Positions 37,285 to 46,366 of a stretch of 64,000 nucleotides of DNA are shown in pieces. Position numbers and translations under genes: made by a program. Source of the DNA: Pseudalgibacter alginicilyticus (GTDB lineage: Bacteria > Bacteroidota > Bacteroidia > Flavobacteriales > Flavobacteriaceae); the NCBI RefSeq assembly GCF_001310225.1, contig NZ_CP012898.1:868001-932000 (forward strand). The letters run 5' to 3'. The notes under the pieces were generated by a model, which saw only the letters and a program-made list of their open reading frames with translations, was not told the origin of the DNA and did no database searches. Position 1 is the first letter of the stretch. Every line of letters begins with the position of its first letter.

Positions 37285-39891
37285 ATGAACTTAAATAATT
37301 TTACAATAAAATCACAAGAAGCTATACAGCAAGCACAGCAGGTAGCTCAAGGTTATGGACATCAACAAATAGAAAACGAACACATTTTCAAAGGGATTTT
37401 TGAAGTTGACCAAAATGTATTACCATTTATTTTAAAAAAATTGAATGTCAATATTCCCATACTTGAACAAGCGATAGGCAAACAATTAGAAAGCTTATCA
37501 AAAGTATCCGGAAGTGAATTAATGCTATCTCGCGAAGCAAGTAAAACCATAAATGAAGCATCTATTATTGCTAAAAAAATGAATGACGATTTTGTTTCTG
37601 TCGAACATTTAATACTTGCAGTTTTTAAATCAAAAAGCAAAATAGCACAAATGTTAAAAGACCAAAGCGTAACTGAAAAAAGCTTACAAGCTGCTATCAA
37701 TGAATTACGTAAAGGTGAAAATGTAACCTCACAAAACCAAGAAGAGACTTATAATGCCTTAAATAAATATGCTAAAAACTTAAATCAATTAGCTAAAGAT
37801 GGAAAGTTAGACCCTGTTATTGGTCGTGACGAAGAAATCCGTAGAATTCTTCAAATTTTATCTCGACGTACTAAAAACAATCCAATTTTAGTTGGCGAAC
37901 CTGGAACTGGAAAAACAGCTATTGCTGAAGGACTAGCACACCGTATCATTGACGGAGACATACCAGAAAACCTTAAAAACAAACAGATTTTCGCTTTAGA
38001 CATGGGAGCACTTATTGCAGGCGCTAAATACAAAGGTGAGTTTGAAGAACGTCTAAAAGCGGTTATCAAAGAAGTTACTTCTAGTAATGGAGATATTGTA
38101 TTGTTTATAGACGAAATCCACACCCTTGTTGGAGCAGGTGGCGGACAAGGCGCTATGGATGCTGCAAATATTTTAAAACCCGCTTTGGCAAGAGGCGAAT
38201 TACGCGCCATTGGAGCTACCACTTTAGACGAGTACCAAAAATACTTTGAAAAAGACAAAGCCTTAGAACGTCGTTTCCAAAAAGTTATGGTATTAGAACC
38301 TGATACCGAGAGTGCCATATCCATACTTCGAGGCATAAAGGAAAAATATGAAACCCATCATAAAGTACGTATCAAAGACGAAGCTATAATTGGCGCTGTG
38401 GAATTATCACAACGCTACATTACTAACCGTTTTTTACCTGACAAAGCAATTGATTTAATGGACGAAGCTGCTTCAAAACTACGCATGGAAATCAATTCCA
38501 AACCAGAAGAGTTAGATGTTTTGGATAGAAAAGTTATGCAATTAGAAATCGAAATTGAAGCCATTAAACGTGAAAAAGACGAAAACAAATTAAAATCCTT
38601 ACGTTCTGATTTAGCAAATTTAAAAGAAGCTAGAAACGAAATATTCGCAAAATGGAAAAGCGAAAAAGAAGTGGTTGACAACATTCAAAACACCAAACAA
38701 ACCATTGAAAACCTTAAAATTGAAGCTGAAAAAGCAGAACGAGAAGGCGACTATGGAAAAGTAGCTGAATTACGTTATGGAAAAATTAAAGAAGCGCAAA
38801 CAACCCTGGAAGCACAACAAGAAATTCTATCAAATCAAGATGAGCATTCTTTAATAAAAGAAGAGGTTACTTATGATGATATTGCCGAGGTTGTAGCAAA
38901 GTGGACAGGCATACCTGTTACCAAAATGCTACAAAGTGAACGTGAAAAACTATTAAAATTGGAAGACCAACTGCACAAACGTGTAGTAGGCCAAGAAGAA
39001 GCCATAACAGCCGTTAGTGATGCCGTAAGAAGAAGCCGTGCTGGATTGCAAAACCCACAAAAACCAATTGGAACTTTTCTGTTTTTAGGAACCACAGGAA
39101 TTGGAAAAACAGAACTTGCTAAAGCATTGGCTGAATATCTTTTTGATGATGAAAATGCCATGACACGTATTGATATGAGCGAATACCAAGAACGTCACGC
39201 TGTTAGCAGATTGGTAGGCGCGCCTCCAGGATACGTAGGTTATGATGAAGGTGGTCAATTAACAGAAGCTGTAAGAAGAAAACCTTATTCTGTAGTACTT
39301 TTAGATGAAATAGAAAAAGCACACCCTGACACATTTAATATTCTTTTACAAGTATTAGATGAAGGCCATTTAACCGACAACAAAGGTCGTGTAGCTGATT
39401 TTAAAAACACCATTATAATTATGACATCCAATATTGGAAGCCATATTATTCAAGAACGTTTTGAAGCCACAAAAGACATTGATTCTGCAATTGAAGCCGC
39501 TAAAGTTGATGTGCTTGCCTTACTAAAACAAAGTGTTCGACCAGAATTTTTAAACAGAATTGACGATACCATTATGTTCACTCCGTTAAACAAAGAAGAC
39601 ATAACAGCCATTGTAGGCTTACAACTAAAAGGTATTACAAAAATGATTGCCCAACAAGGTATTACTTTTGATGCCACACCACAAGCAATTGAGTATTTAT
39701 CAAACAAAGGCTACAATCCAGAATATGGAGCAAGACCTGTAAAAAGAGTGATTCAAAAAGAAGTTTTAAACGCATTGAGTAAAGAAATATTAGCAGGAAA
39801 AGTAACAACAGATAGTATCATTCTTTTGGACGCTTTTGACGATACATTAGTATTCAGAAATGAAAGCGACTTAGTTACTGACAAAAGCTAA
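37285..39891 (+). CDS. clpB: ATP-dependent disaggregase ClpB
   Basis: The 868-residue Hsp100 chaperone has two N-terminal Clp repeats (1-145) and AAA-1 with Walker A GEPGTGKT (204-211). The middle coiled coil (about 400-525) identifies ClpB rather than ClpA or ClpC. AAA-2 has Walker A GTTGIGKT (602-609) and the pore loop GYVGYDEGGQ. ClpB, with DnaK, extracts proteins from aggregates after heat stress. A TTGACT at 37205 is a possible -35-like element, but no CIRCE-type inverted repeat was seen upstream. A strong terminator follows. Confidence 0.96.
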   Translation: MNLNNFTIKSQEAIQQAQQVAQGYGHQQIENEHIFKGIFEVDQNVLPFILKKLNVNIPILEQAIGKQLESLSKVSGSELMLSREASKTINEASIIAKKMNDDFVSVEHLILAVFKSKSKIAQMLKDQSVTEKSLQAAINELRKGENVTSQNQEETYNALNKYAKNLNQLAKDGKLDPVIGRDEEIRRILQILSRRTKNNPILVGEPGTGKTAIAEGLAHRIIDGDIPENLKNKQIFALDMGALIAGAKYKGEFEERLKAVIKEVTSSNGDIVLFIDEIHTLVGAGGGQGAMDAANILKPALARGELRAIGATTLDEYQKYFEKDKALERRFQKVMVLEPDTESAISILRGIKEKYETHHKVRIKDEAIIGAVELSQRYITNRFLPDKAIDLMDEAASKLRMEINSKPEELDVLDRKVMQLEIEIEAIKREKDENKLKSLRSDLANLKEARNEIFAKWKSEKEVVDNIQNTKQTIENLKIEAEKAEREGDYGKVAELRYGKIKEAQTTLEAQQEILSNQDEHSLIKEEVTYDDIAEVVAKWTGIPVTKMLQSEREKLLKLEDQLHKRVVGQEEAITAVSDAVRRSRAGLQNPQKPIGTFLFLGTTGIGKTELAKALAEYLFDDENAMTRIDMSEYQERHAVSRLVGAPPGYVGYDEGGQLTEAVRRKPYSVVLLDEIEKAHPDTFNILLQVLDEGHLTDNKGRVADFKNTIIIMTSNIGSHIIQERFEATKDIDSAIEAAKVDVLALLKQSVRPEFLNRIDDTIMFTPLNKEDITAIVGLQLKGITKMIAQQGITFDATPQAIEYLSNKGYNPEYGARPVKRVIQKEVLNALSKEILAGKVTTDSIILLDAFDDTLVFRNESDLVTDKS

Positions 39892-39923
39892 TATGCAATA
39901 AAAAGTAAACTTTACTGTTAATT

Positions 39924-39968
39924 AATAATTGTCTTTTTGTTTAAAACAAAAAGACAATTATTATTTTT
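39924..39968 (+). terminator. Strong rho-independent terminator after clpB
   Basis: A perfect 17-bp stem (39924-39940 with 39946-39962) with loop TTAAA is followed by a run of T to 39969. It is the longest terminator-type hairpin in the window. Confidence 0.88.
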
Positions 39969-39969
39969 T

Positions 39970-40233
39970 CAGCAACACAAAACCCCATTATAACCAAACA
40001 CTAATGTATTTTCATCAAAAAAACACGACATAATTTATGATTATAACAAATTAAAAACTAATTGATTAATAATATCAACAGCTCTTTGTTGATAAAAAAA
40101 ACTTAACTTAAAAATCTAAAATCCATATAAATACGTAAATTAGCATACAGAGAGTCCCAAAACTCCAATATAAAAACTTAACAATTAATTTGGCTTACCC
40201 CTACAATAAGCCTTAAAACACCTACTTATAACA
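39970..40233. other. Intergenic region clpB-deoC, no gene seen
   Basis: The 342-base clpB-deoC gap after the terminator is AT-rich. It holds two small hairpins: TATCAACA (40073-40080) with TGTTGATA (40087-40094), and GGCTTA (40192-40197) with TAAGCC (40207-40212), the latter 21 bases before the DeoC start. The first resembles a pair of inverted DnaA-box variants but stands alone. No exact -7 box was found. Confidence 0.45.
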
Positions 40234-40977
40234 ATGGATATATCCAATTACATTGACTTTACCCTATTACATGCCACAACAACTGAACGAGATATTATTG
40301 ACTTTTGCTACAAGGCTAAAGAAAATAAATTTTATGCTGTATGCGTAAATAGTGCCTATGTTCCATTAGCAAAACAACTATTAGAAAACACCAACATAAA
40401 AATATCAAGCGTTATTGGCTTCCCTTTAGGTGCCACATCAACCGCCGCTAAAATTTTTGAAGCAAAAAAAGCTATTGATGATGGTGCAGACGAAATAGAA
40501 ATGGTTATCAATATTGGACTTGTTAAAAGTAAAAATTATGTATCAGTCTTAAGAGACATTACTGATGTTAAAATTGCAATAGGAAAGACTCCCTTAAAGG
40601 TGATTTTGGAAATTTCAGAACTCAATAAAAATGAAGTTATAAAAGCCTCCGAAATATGTATTGACGCTAACGCAGATTACATTAAAACTTCAACTGGATT
40701 TTCAAAAAATGGCGCTACGCTCACTGTTGTAAAAATTATAAAAAAGACTGTTAGAAATAAGATAAAAATTATTGCTTTTGACGGCATCAACGATTACGAA
40801 ACCGCCTTAAAATATATTGATGCAGGCGTAGAAAGAATAGGCACCATCTTACCCATAGAAACAACTGAAAATTCACTTCAGATTAGAAATACTAAAATAT
40901 ACAGACGATATATAGAAACCGTACAAAACTCAGATTATTCAATGCCAATACAACAAAAAAAGCAAATATTAGAATAA
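40234..40977 (+). CDS. DeoC-like (deoxyribose-phosphate aldolase family) protein with altered active site
   Basis: The 247-residue TIM-barrel protein has the DeoC layout: YIDFTLLHATTTE near the N-terminus, VIGFPLGATSTAAK, and the Schiff-base lysine K151 in DYIKTSTGFS. DeoC cleaves 2-deoxyribose-5-phosphate to glyceraldehyde-3-phosphate and acetaldehyde. Two other positions differ from the family. The acid normally seen as D in EIDMVIN is E89, and the second lysine in the VKASGG[IV]R block is replaced (residues 179-182 read IIAF, so I180 aligns with Lys). It is therefore a divergent paralogue whose aldolase activity is doubtful. It stands alone. Confidence 0.8.
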   Translation: MDISNYIDFTLLHATTTERDIIDFCYKAKENKFYAVCVNSAYVPLAKQLLENTNIKISSVIGFPLGATSTAAKIFEAKKAIDDGADEIEMVINIGLVKSKNYVSVLRDITDVKIAIGKTPLKVILEISELNKNEVIKASEICIDANADYIKTSTGFSKNGATLTVVKIIKKTVRNKIKIIAFDGINDYETALKYIDAGVERIGTILPIETTENSLQIRNTKIYRRYIETVQNSDYSMPIQQKKQILE

Positions 40978-40988
40978 CGTTCAAAACA

Positions 40989-41834
40989 TTACAAACACTT
41001 AAAACAAACAGTTTGTCCCGTAAATTTTTGAGCCAATACATTTATAGCCGATGCCTTTAATTGTAAAATCCTAGGATACCCCCCTGTTGTTTGACAATCA
41101 CGCATTAAAATAATAAGTTTTCCTGACGGTGTTAATTGCACTGTTCCTGGAAGTACGGCAGAAGTTAATATTGGTTTTAGATCGTTTTCTACATAGGACT
41201 CTAACTGATAAGCCATACGACTATTATCTTTTGAAATTCTAAATGATTTAGAAAACAATAGGTTTTGCTGCAATTTGGTGAGTCTATTAAATTCCGGACC
41301 TTCAAACACTTCTATGTACTTCGAATTAAAATAAGATTGATCTACTTTGAGTGAAGCGTTTTTTTTACTCAGCAATCTTTGCGCATCCGAAAAAAATAAA
41401 ACATCATTTTTTTTAATTACAAAGGGATCCGTAATACCTTTATACATGCTTTGACTACGCAATACAATTTCAGTTTTAAAACCTCCAAAAACCGCCAAAT
41501 AGCACCTAAAACCAAATTTTAAAGCTCCAAAAGACAACACATCACCAGAGGAAACAGAAATACATTCATTAATTTTAATAAATGTACCATTCAACTCTGG
41601 AGACATATCTGCACCAGATACACAAATATTAGTATCAAAATTAAATTGAAGTATTGGTCCTGTCATAGTCATTTCCATAACAGCACAGTTTATATCGTTA
41701 CCAAGCAACACATTTGCCACACTTGCAGCATACTGATCCATTACGCCTGAATACGGCACACCGTATTTCTGAAACCCAAAACGCCCAAAGTCTTGAATAG
41801 AATCATAAAATCCTGATTTTAAAACACTAATCAT
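40989..41834 (-). CDS. pxpC: 5-oxoprolinase subunit C
   Basis: The 281-residue protein belongs to the KipA/PxpC, biotin-dependent-carboxyltransferase-like family (VLKSGFYDSIQDFGRFGFQKYGVPYSG at the N-terminus; DCQTTGGYPRI near the C-terminus). With PxpA and PxpB it hydrolyses 5-oxoproline (pyroglutamate) to glutamate using ATP. ATG 41834 is chosen; a GTG four codons upstream at 41846 is possible. The start overlaps the end of pxpB by 8 bases. Confidence 0.92.
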   Translation of the reverse strand: MISVLKSGFYDSIQDFGRFGFQKYGVPYSGVMDQYAASVANVLLGNDINCAVMEMTMTGPILQFNFDTNICVSGADMSPELNGTFIKINECISVSSGDVLSFGALKFGFRCYLAVFGGFKTEIVLRSQSMYKGITDPFVIKKNDVLFFSDAQRLLSKKNASLKVDQSYFNSKYIEVFEGPEFNRLTKLQQNLLFSKSFRISKDNSRMAYQLESYVENDLKPILTSAVLPGTVQLTPSGKLIILMRDCQTTGGYPRILQLKASAINVLAQKFTGQTVCFKCL

Positions 41835-42567
41835 TAACCACCTCACTTTCTAATTGAAATACTTTGGCGTCAACTAAAATTTTTATTTTTTTATATTCCT
41901 GAAGCGAAATGGGATAAAAAACAATAGTATCCCCTGCTTTAGCGAAACATGGAATTTTCTTGTTCACATCAAAAAAATCAATAGGAGAATTCCCTATGAT
42001 ATTCCAACCACCAGGACTTTCATTTGGATACACACCCGTTTGACCTCCCCCAATAGCTACCGCACCTTTTTCCACCTGTAGTCGTGGCGTAGATTTTCGA
42101 GGCAACCAAAGCTTTTCACTCAAACCTCCTAAATATAAAAAACCAGGTAAAAAACCAATAAAATACACAGTGTAAACAGATTCCGAATGAAGCCGAATAA
42201 TTTGTTCTTTTGTCAACTTTTTCTCCTTTGAAATTAAATCTAAATCGACACCAAAATTTGCATCATAACATACAGGGATTTTCCATGAAACCGTTTCCGT
42301 ATTAATTATTATTTCTTTTGAACGATAGATTTTATCTATACACTGTATTTCCTTTGCAAAATCTTTAATAAAAACATCGTATATAATTAATAATGAATTA
42401 TATCCGTGTTTCATCTCTACTAAAGATTCAATATTGTTATTTTCTATTTTTTGTATAAAACTTGTAATATCTTTTAAAATAACAACATCAATACCCTCTG
42501 GCCATTCTACCAAAATAGCACGTTCTCCAAATGGCTTATATACGGGTTTAAATTCTACCAAAATCAA
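41827..42567 (-). CDS. pxpB: 5-oxoprolinase subunit B
   Basis: The 246-residue protein is a KipI/PxpB homologue (YKPFGERAILVEWPEG at the start; FLPGFLYLGGL and LPRKSTPRLQVEKGAVAIGGGQTGVYP in the second half). It forms the PxpBC subcomplex of 5-oxoprolinase. The start codon appears to be TTG at 42567, overlapping the pxpA stop as TTGA, a four-base start/stop overlap suggesting translational coupling. There is no ATG nearby that would preserve the conserved N-terminus. Confidence 0.92.
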   Translation of the reverse strand: MILVEFKPVYKPFGERAILVEWPEGIDVVILKDITSFIQKIENNNIESLVEMKHGYNSLLIIYDVFIKDFAKEIQCIDKIYRSKEIIINTETVSWKIPVCYDANFGVDLDLISKEKKLTKEQIIRLHSESVYTVYFIGFLPGFLYLGGLSEKLWLPRKSTPRLQVEKGAVAIGGGQTGVYPNESPGGWNIIGNSPIDFFDVNKKIPCFAKAGDTIVFYPISLQEYKKIKILVDAKVFQLESEVVND

Positions 42568-43304
42568 CTTATCTGAATACCTTTTCTTTCTAATTGCATT
42601 CTTAAATTTTTAATTATGTCAACCACATTTGAGTTATCACCATGCAGACAAAACGTTTCTGCTTTGATAGGCTTTTCTTTGCCACTTATCGTCTTTACTT
42701 TTTCGGCTTCTATCATTCTAAAAACATGATTAAAAACCATATCACTGTTATGAATAACAGCATCTTTTTTGCTTCTTGAAACTAAACTTAAATCGTCATT
42801 ATAATTTCTATCCGCAAATGCTTCATAAGCTATTGATATGTTATTTTTAATTGCTAAGTCTTCTACTATGGATTTATATGGAACAAAAAGCTTTACAGAA
42901 CACTCCAAACTAATCACGACATCAATTATTATTTTAGCTATACGTTCATCTAAAGCTGCTAAATTGTATAACGCCCCATGCGGCTTTATATGATGAAGCT
43001 CAATCTGCTGATCTTGCAAAACCTTATACAAACTACCTATTTGTTGTTTTAAACTATCAAATAATGCAACAGAAGACATATTCATTTTAACTCGTCCGAA
43101 ATTGATTTTATCAGGAAACGACGGGTGTGCTCCTACTTTAACCTCATAATGTTTAGCCAAACTAACAACCTGTCTCATTGTTTCAAGGTTACCAGCATGT
43201 CCCCCACAAGCAATATTACAAGCAGAAATGTAAGGCATTAATTCTGCATCATTACCTATTCCCTCCCCCATATCAACATTAATATCAATCCGTTTGCTTT
43301 GCAT
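42564..43304 (-). CDS. pxpA: 5-oxoprolinase subunit A
   Basis: The 246-residue LamB/YcsF-family protein has the signature IDINVDMGEGIGND, the ACGGHAG block and GAHPSFPDK. PxpA couples with PxpBC for ATP-dependent ring opening of 5-oxoproline, a by-product of glutamine and glutathione-like chemistry. It is the first of three overlapping genes, pxpA-pxpB-pxpC. It follows the DUF2891 lipoprotein on the same strand with only 16 bases between, so that gene may share the transcript. Confidence 0.94.
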   Translation of the reverse strand: MQSKRIDINVDMGEGIGNDAELMPYISACNIACGGHAGNLETMRQVVSLAKHYEVKVGAHPSFPDKINFGRVKMNMSSVALFDSLKQQIGSLYKVLQDQQIELHHIKPHGALYNLAALDERIAKIIIDVVISLECSVKLFVPYKSIVEDLAIKNNISIAYEAFADRNYNDDLSLVSRSKKDAVIHNSDMVFNHVFRMIEAEKVKTISGKEKPIKAETFCLHGDNSNVVDIIKNLRMQLERKGIQIS

Positions 43305-43320
43305 TCAAATTAATTTAAAA

Positions 43321-44448
43321 TTAATACTCTTCTGAAACTGAATTTAAAGCATAAATAGCAAAACTCCCCAACCAATGCCCCCCTTCATAACTATCTCCAA
43401 AAATACTTGGCAATGAATAATTAATATGCTGATTGGCTATGTTTTTCAGATGAGCATATTCTGGTAAATCTTCAGAGATTTTATTCAAACTCCAAGCCCG
43501 AGAAAAATTAACACCATCCAGATGTACTAAATGACCATCAGTTCTATCAGAAACCATACCGACTTCTAAAGTAAACGTTTTATTTTTTAATTCTGGCAAA
43601 AAAGCAGACAACCAATGTTCATATTCATCTAAAGACAATAATCGCTTCATTAAAGCAGCCTCTTCTAAGCAAGGCGATAAAAAATCTGCTCCACTAGGCT
43701 CCCAAGACATCGGACAATTCTCATCTTTTAAAAAGAAATATTTTGCACGCTTTGCAATAGCTGTTTGTAAGACTTCATTATTAACCGCTACAGCATAATC
43801 ATATGCAAAAGACAAACCAAAAGCTGTATTGGAATGTGTCCCTACGCGCTGAGAATAGTTTAATTTAGGCAAAAACTCCACATATTTTTCAACAATCAAA
43901 TCAGTTAACGGTTGCAGATTACTCTCCAATACCCTAGCCGTTTCATCATCCCATGTATATAATTCTTCTGCAAGCTTCAACAACCAAGCCCAGCCATAAG
44001 TACGCTCATATGATTTATTATGTTTACCATAAAAATACCGTACCTCAGCCTCAATGTTTTCTTTAGATATATTTACAAGAAGGCGTTGCTTAATTTCTTC
44101 AGCATTATCAATGTTCGGAAATTGTTTTAATAAACTAACCAGACTCCAATGCCCATGCACAGAAGAATGCCAATCAAAACAGCCATAAAATGCAGGATGC
44201 AATTGGATTGGCGATTGCAAATCTTCTTCACTACCTAACGTTTGCCCCAACCGATTGGGGTATTCCGTATTTATGCAATGCAAAGGCAGTTCCACCAAAG
44301 CATTGGCTTGTTTTAAATCAAGTTTAGGAATAGTTTCTAATTTCATTTCAACCGAAGAACCAATAAGCTTAGGATCTTGATTTTCTTTTTTTAAATTGTT
44401 GCAACAAACAACCAAAGTTGCTACAAAAAATACGAGTAGATTTTTCAT
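43321..44448 (-). CDS. DUF2891-family lipoprotein
   Basis: The 375-residue protein has a lipoprotein signal (lipobox LVVC, C15). It is followed by an (alpha/alpha)-barrel-like protein with many aromatic residues, including FDWHSSVHGHWSLV, GTHSNTAFGLSFA and GEDFLSP-like blocks (here GADFLSPCLEEA). I assign it to DUF2891, whose activity is unknown. The toroid-like repeat pattern and conserved histidines resemble carbohydrate-active or epimerase folds. It lies 16 bases upstream of pxpA, suggesting co-transcription with the 5-oxoprolinase genes. Confidence 0.8.
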   Translation of the reverse strand: MKNLLVFFVATLVVCCNNLKKENQDPKLIGSSVEMKLETIPKLDLKQANALVELPLHCINTEYPNRLGQTLGSEEDLQSPIQLHPAFYGCFDWHSSVHGHWSLVSLLKQFPNIDNAEEIKQRLLVNISKENIEAEVRYFYGKHNKSYERTYGWAWLLKLAEELYTWDDETARVLESNLQPLTDLIVEKYVEFLPKLNYSQRVGTHSNTAFGLSFAYDYAVAVNNEVLQTAIAKRAKYFFLKDENCPMSWEPSGADFLSPCLEEAALMKRLLSLDEYEHWLSAFLPELKNKTFTLEVGMVSDRTDGHLVHLDGVNFSRAWSLNKISEDLPEYAHLKNIANQHINYSLPSIFGDSYEGGHWLGSFAIYALNSVSEEY

Positions 44449-44646
44449 ATTGTAAATATAATTGATAGCTATTAATTGTTAGGACTTTATTTGCTCTAAA
44501 GCAAGCATACTGAAAACAACAACCCAGACGTTTAAATGAGTTCATCTTTTTTTTCACTAATTAAGTGCAACTTAAAAAAATATACTGGGTTCCCAAATAT
44601 GGAAAATAAATATATTAAGCAAAAACAAATTAAAAAAGCTTCAGAT

Positions 44647-46182
44647 TTACCCCAACCACCCTTCTCGATCCAAACTTCGGTATTGAATCGCCTCACTAAT
44701 ATGTGAACCATCAATATGCTCAGCACCTTCTAAATCCGCAATCGTACGAGCCACCTTCAAAATTCTATCATAAGCTCTAGCAGATAAATTTAAACACTCC
44801 ATAGCCGTTTTTAACAACTGCTTAGACCCTTCATCTAACGCACAATATTTACGAATTTGCTTAGTATTCATTTGCGCATTATAATGCACAGTACCACTTT
44901 CTGTAAAACGCTGGGTTTGATACTCCCTAGCCTTAGTTACTCGTTTTCTTATATCTACTGAAGTTTCCCCTTTTCTGTCATCCGAAAGTTTTTCAAAAGG
45001 TACAGGCGTCACCTCTATATGAATATCTATTCTATCCAATAGAGGCCCAGAAACCTTGCTTAAATACCGTTGCATTTCAGCAGGACTAGAAGTTACCGGC
45101 GCATTAGGATCATTAAAATATCCACTTGGACTTGGATTCATGCTAGCTACCAGCATAAAACTACTTGGGTATGTAACAGTAAATTTAGCTCGAGAGATAG
45201 TTACTTCCCGATCTTCAAGAGGTTGACGCATCACTTCCAAAACTTCTCGCTTAAACTCCGGCAATTCATCCAAAAACAACACCCCGTTATGCGATAAAGA
45301 AATCTCTCCAGGTTGCGGATAACTTCCTCCACCAACTAACGCTACATTTGAAATAGTATGATGAGGACTTCTAAACGGACGTTGCGCCATCAAACCGGAG
45401 TCTTTTACACGCCCTACAACCGAATGTATTTTTGTAGTTTCCAACGCTTCATTTAAAGTCATAGGCGGCAAAATACTAGGCAACCGTTTTGCCAACATCG
45501 TTTTCCCAGCGCCTGGAGGACCAATTAAAATAATATTATGCCCTCCAGCTGCAGCTATCTCCATACAGCGCTTAATGCCCTCCTGACCCTTAACATCTGA
45601 AAAATCAAACTCTGGAAAATCTAAGTTTTTTTCAAACTCTTCTCTAGTATTAATTATAGTTTGTTCTAAAGCTTCACCTTTATCAAAATAGTCTATAACT
45701 TGTTTAATATTTTCAACTCCATAAACCTCTAAATTATCAACAATAGCAGCTTCTTTTGCATTTTGAACAGGAAGAATAAACCCTTTAAAACCTTCTTCCC
45801 GTGCTTTCACAGCAATAGGCAAAGCTCCTTTCAAGGGCTGCAAACTACCATCCAGCGACAGCTCTCCCATAATTAAATATTTCTCTAAATTTTCTGCCTG
45901 AATTTGTCTAGACGATGCCAAAATCCCGATAGCCAAAGTTAAATCATAAGCCGAACCTTCTTTTCTTAAATCAGCAGGAGACATATTGATAATAATTTTT
46001 TTCCCAGGAATTCTATAACCATTATTCTGAAGTGCAGCTGCAATACGAAAATTACTTTCTTTAATAGCATTATCAGGCAAGCCCACCAAATGATACCCTA
46101 CACCTTTATCTGTATTTACCTCAACTGTAACAGTTGAAGCCTCAACACCGAAAACCGCACTAGCAAAAACTTTTTTAAGCAT
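44647..46182 (-). CDS. yifB: YifB-family Mg chelatase-like AAA+ ATPase (ComM-like)
   Basis: The 511-residue protein has an N-terminal Lon-protease-like domain (1-175; VEASTVTVEVNTDKG, LVGLPDNAIKES), then a Mg-chelatase-type AAA+ domain with Walker A GPPGAGKTML, Walker B GVLFLDELPEF and a C-terminal Mg_chelatase_C helix bundle. Family members such as ComM are hexameric helicases promoting branch migration during natural transformation. Others remain uncharacterised. It is isolated by gaps of 184 and 198 bases. Confidence 0.92.
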   Translation of the reverse strand: MLKKVFASAVFGVEASTVTVEVNTDKGVGYHLVGLPDNAIKESNFRIAAALQNNGYRIPGKKIIINMSPADLRKEGSAYDLTLAIGILASSRQIQAENLEKYLIMGELSLDGSLQPLKGALPIAVKAREEGFKGFILPVQNAKEAAIVDNLEVYGVENIKQVIDYFDKGEALEQTIINTREEFEKNLDFPEFDFSDVKGQEGIKRCMEIAAAGGHNIILIGPPGAGKTMLAKRLPSILPPMTLNEALETTKIHSVVGRVKDSGLMAQRPFRSPHHTISNVALVGGGSYPQPGEISLSHNGVLFLDELPEFKREVLEVMRQPLEDREVTISRAKFTVTYPSSFMLVASMNPSPSGYFNDPNAPVTSSPAEMQRYLSKVSGPLLDRIDIHIEVTPVPFEKLSDDRKGETSVDIRKRVTKAREYQTQRFTESGTVHYNAQMNTKQIRKYCALDEGSKQLLKTAMECLNLSARAYDRILKVARTIADLEGAEHIDGSHISEAIQYRSLDREGWLG

Positions 46183-46366
46183 ATTTTTAGTTTACTGCTT
46201 AAATGTAAGAAATGTATTTTATATGTCATCCTGTAGAACGATTCAATCTTCTAAAAACTTGTAATCTAATTACAAATTAAAAATTTAAACAAACGTAAGT
46301 TCCCTTACCTCTAACCCAATCATAAAATAAAAAAACTCACTAAATTAAGATTTTACATCCAAAAAC

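Noticed and set aside
37851-38336. 161-codon minus-strand open frame inside clpB
   Set aside because: It is an antisense shadow of the conserved ClpB reading frame with a serine/proline-rich composition and no recognisable motif.
40073-40094. TATCAACA / TGTTGATA inverted pair resembling DnaA boxes (possible origin)
   Set aside because: Only two degenerate copies occur, with no dnaA or dnaN gene and no box cluster nearby. A simple hairpin in AT-rich intergenic DNA is more likely.
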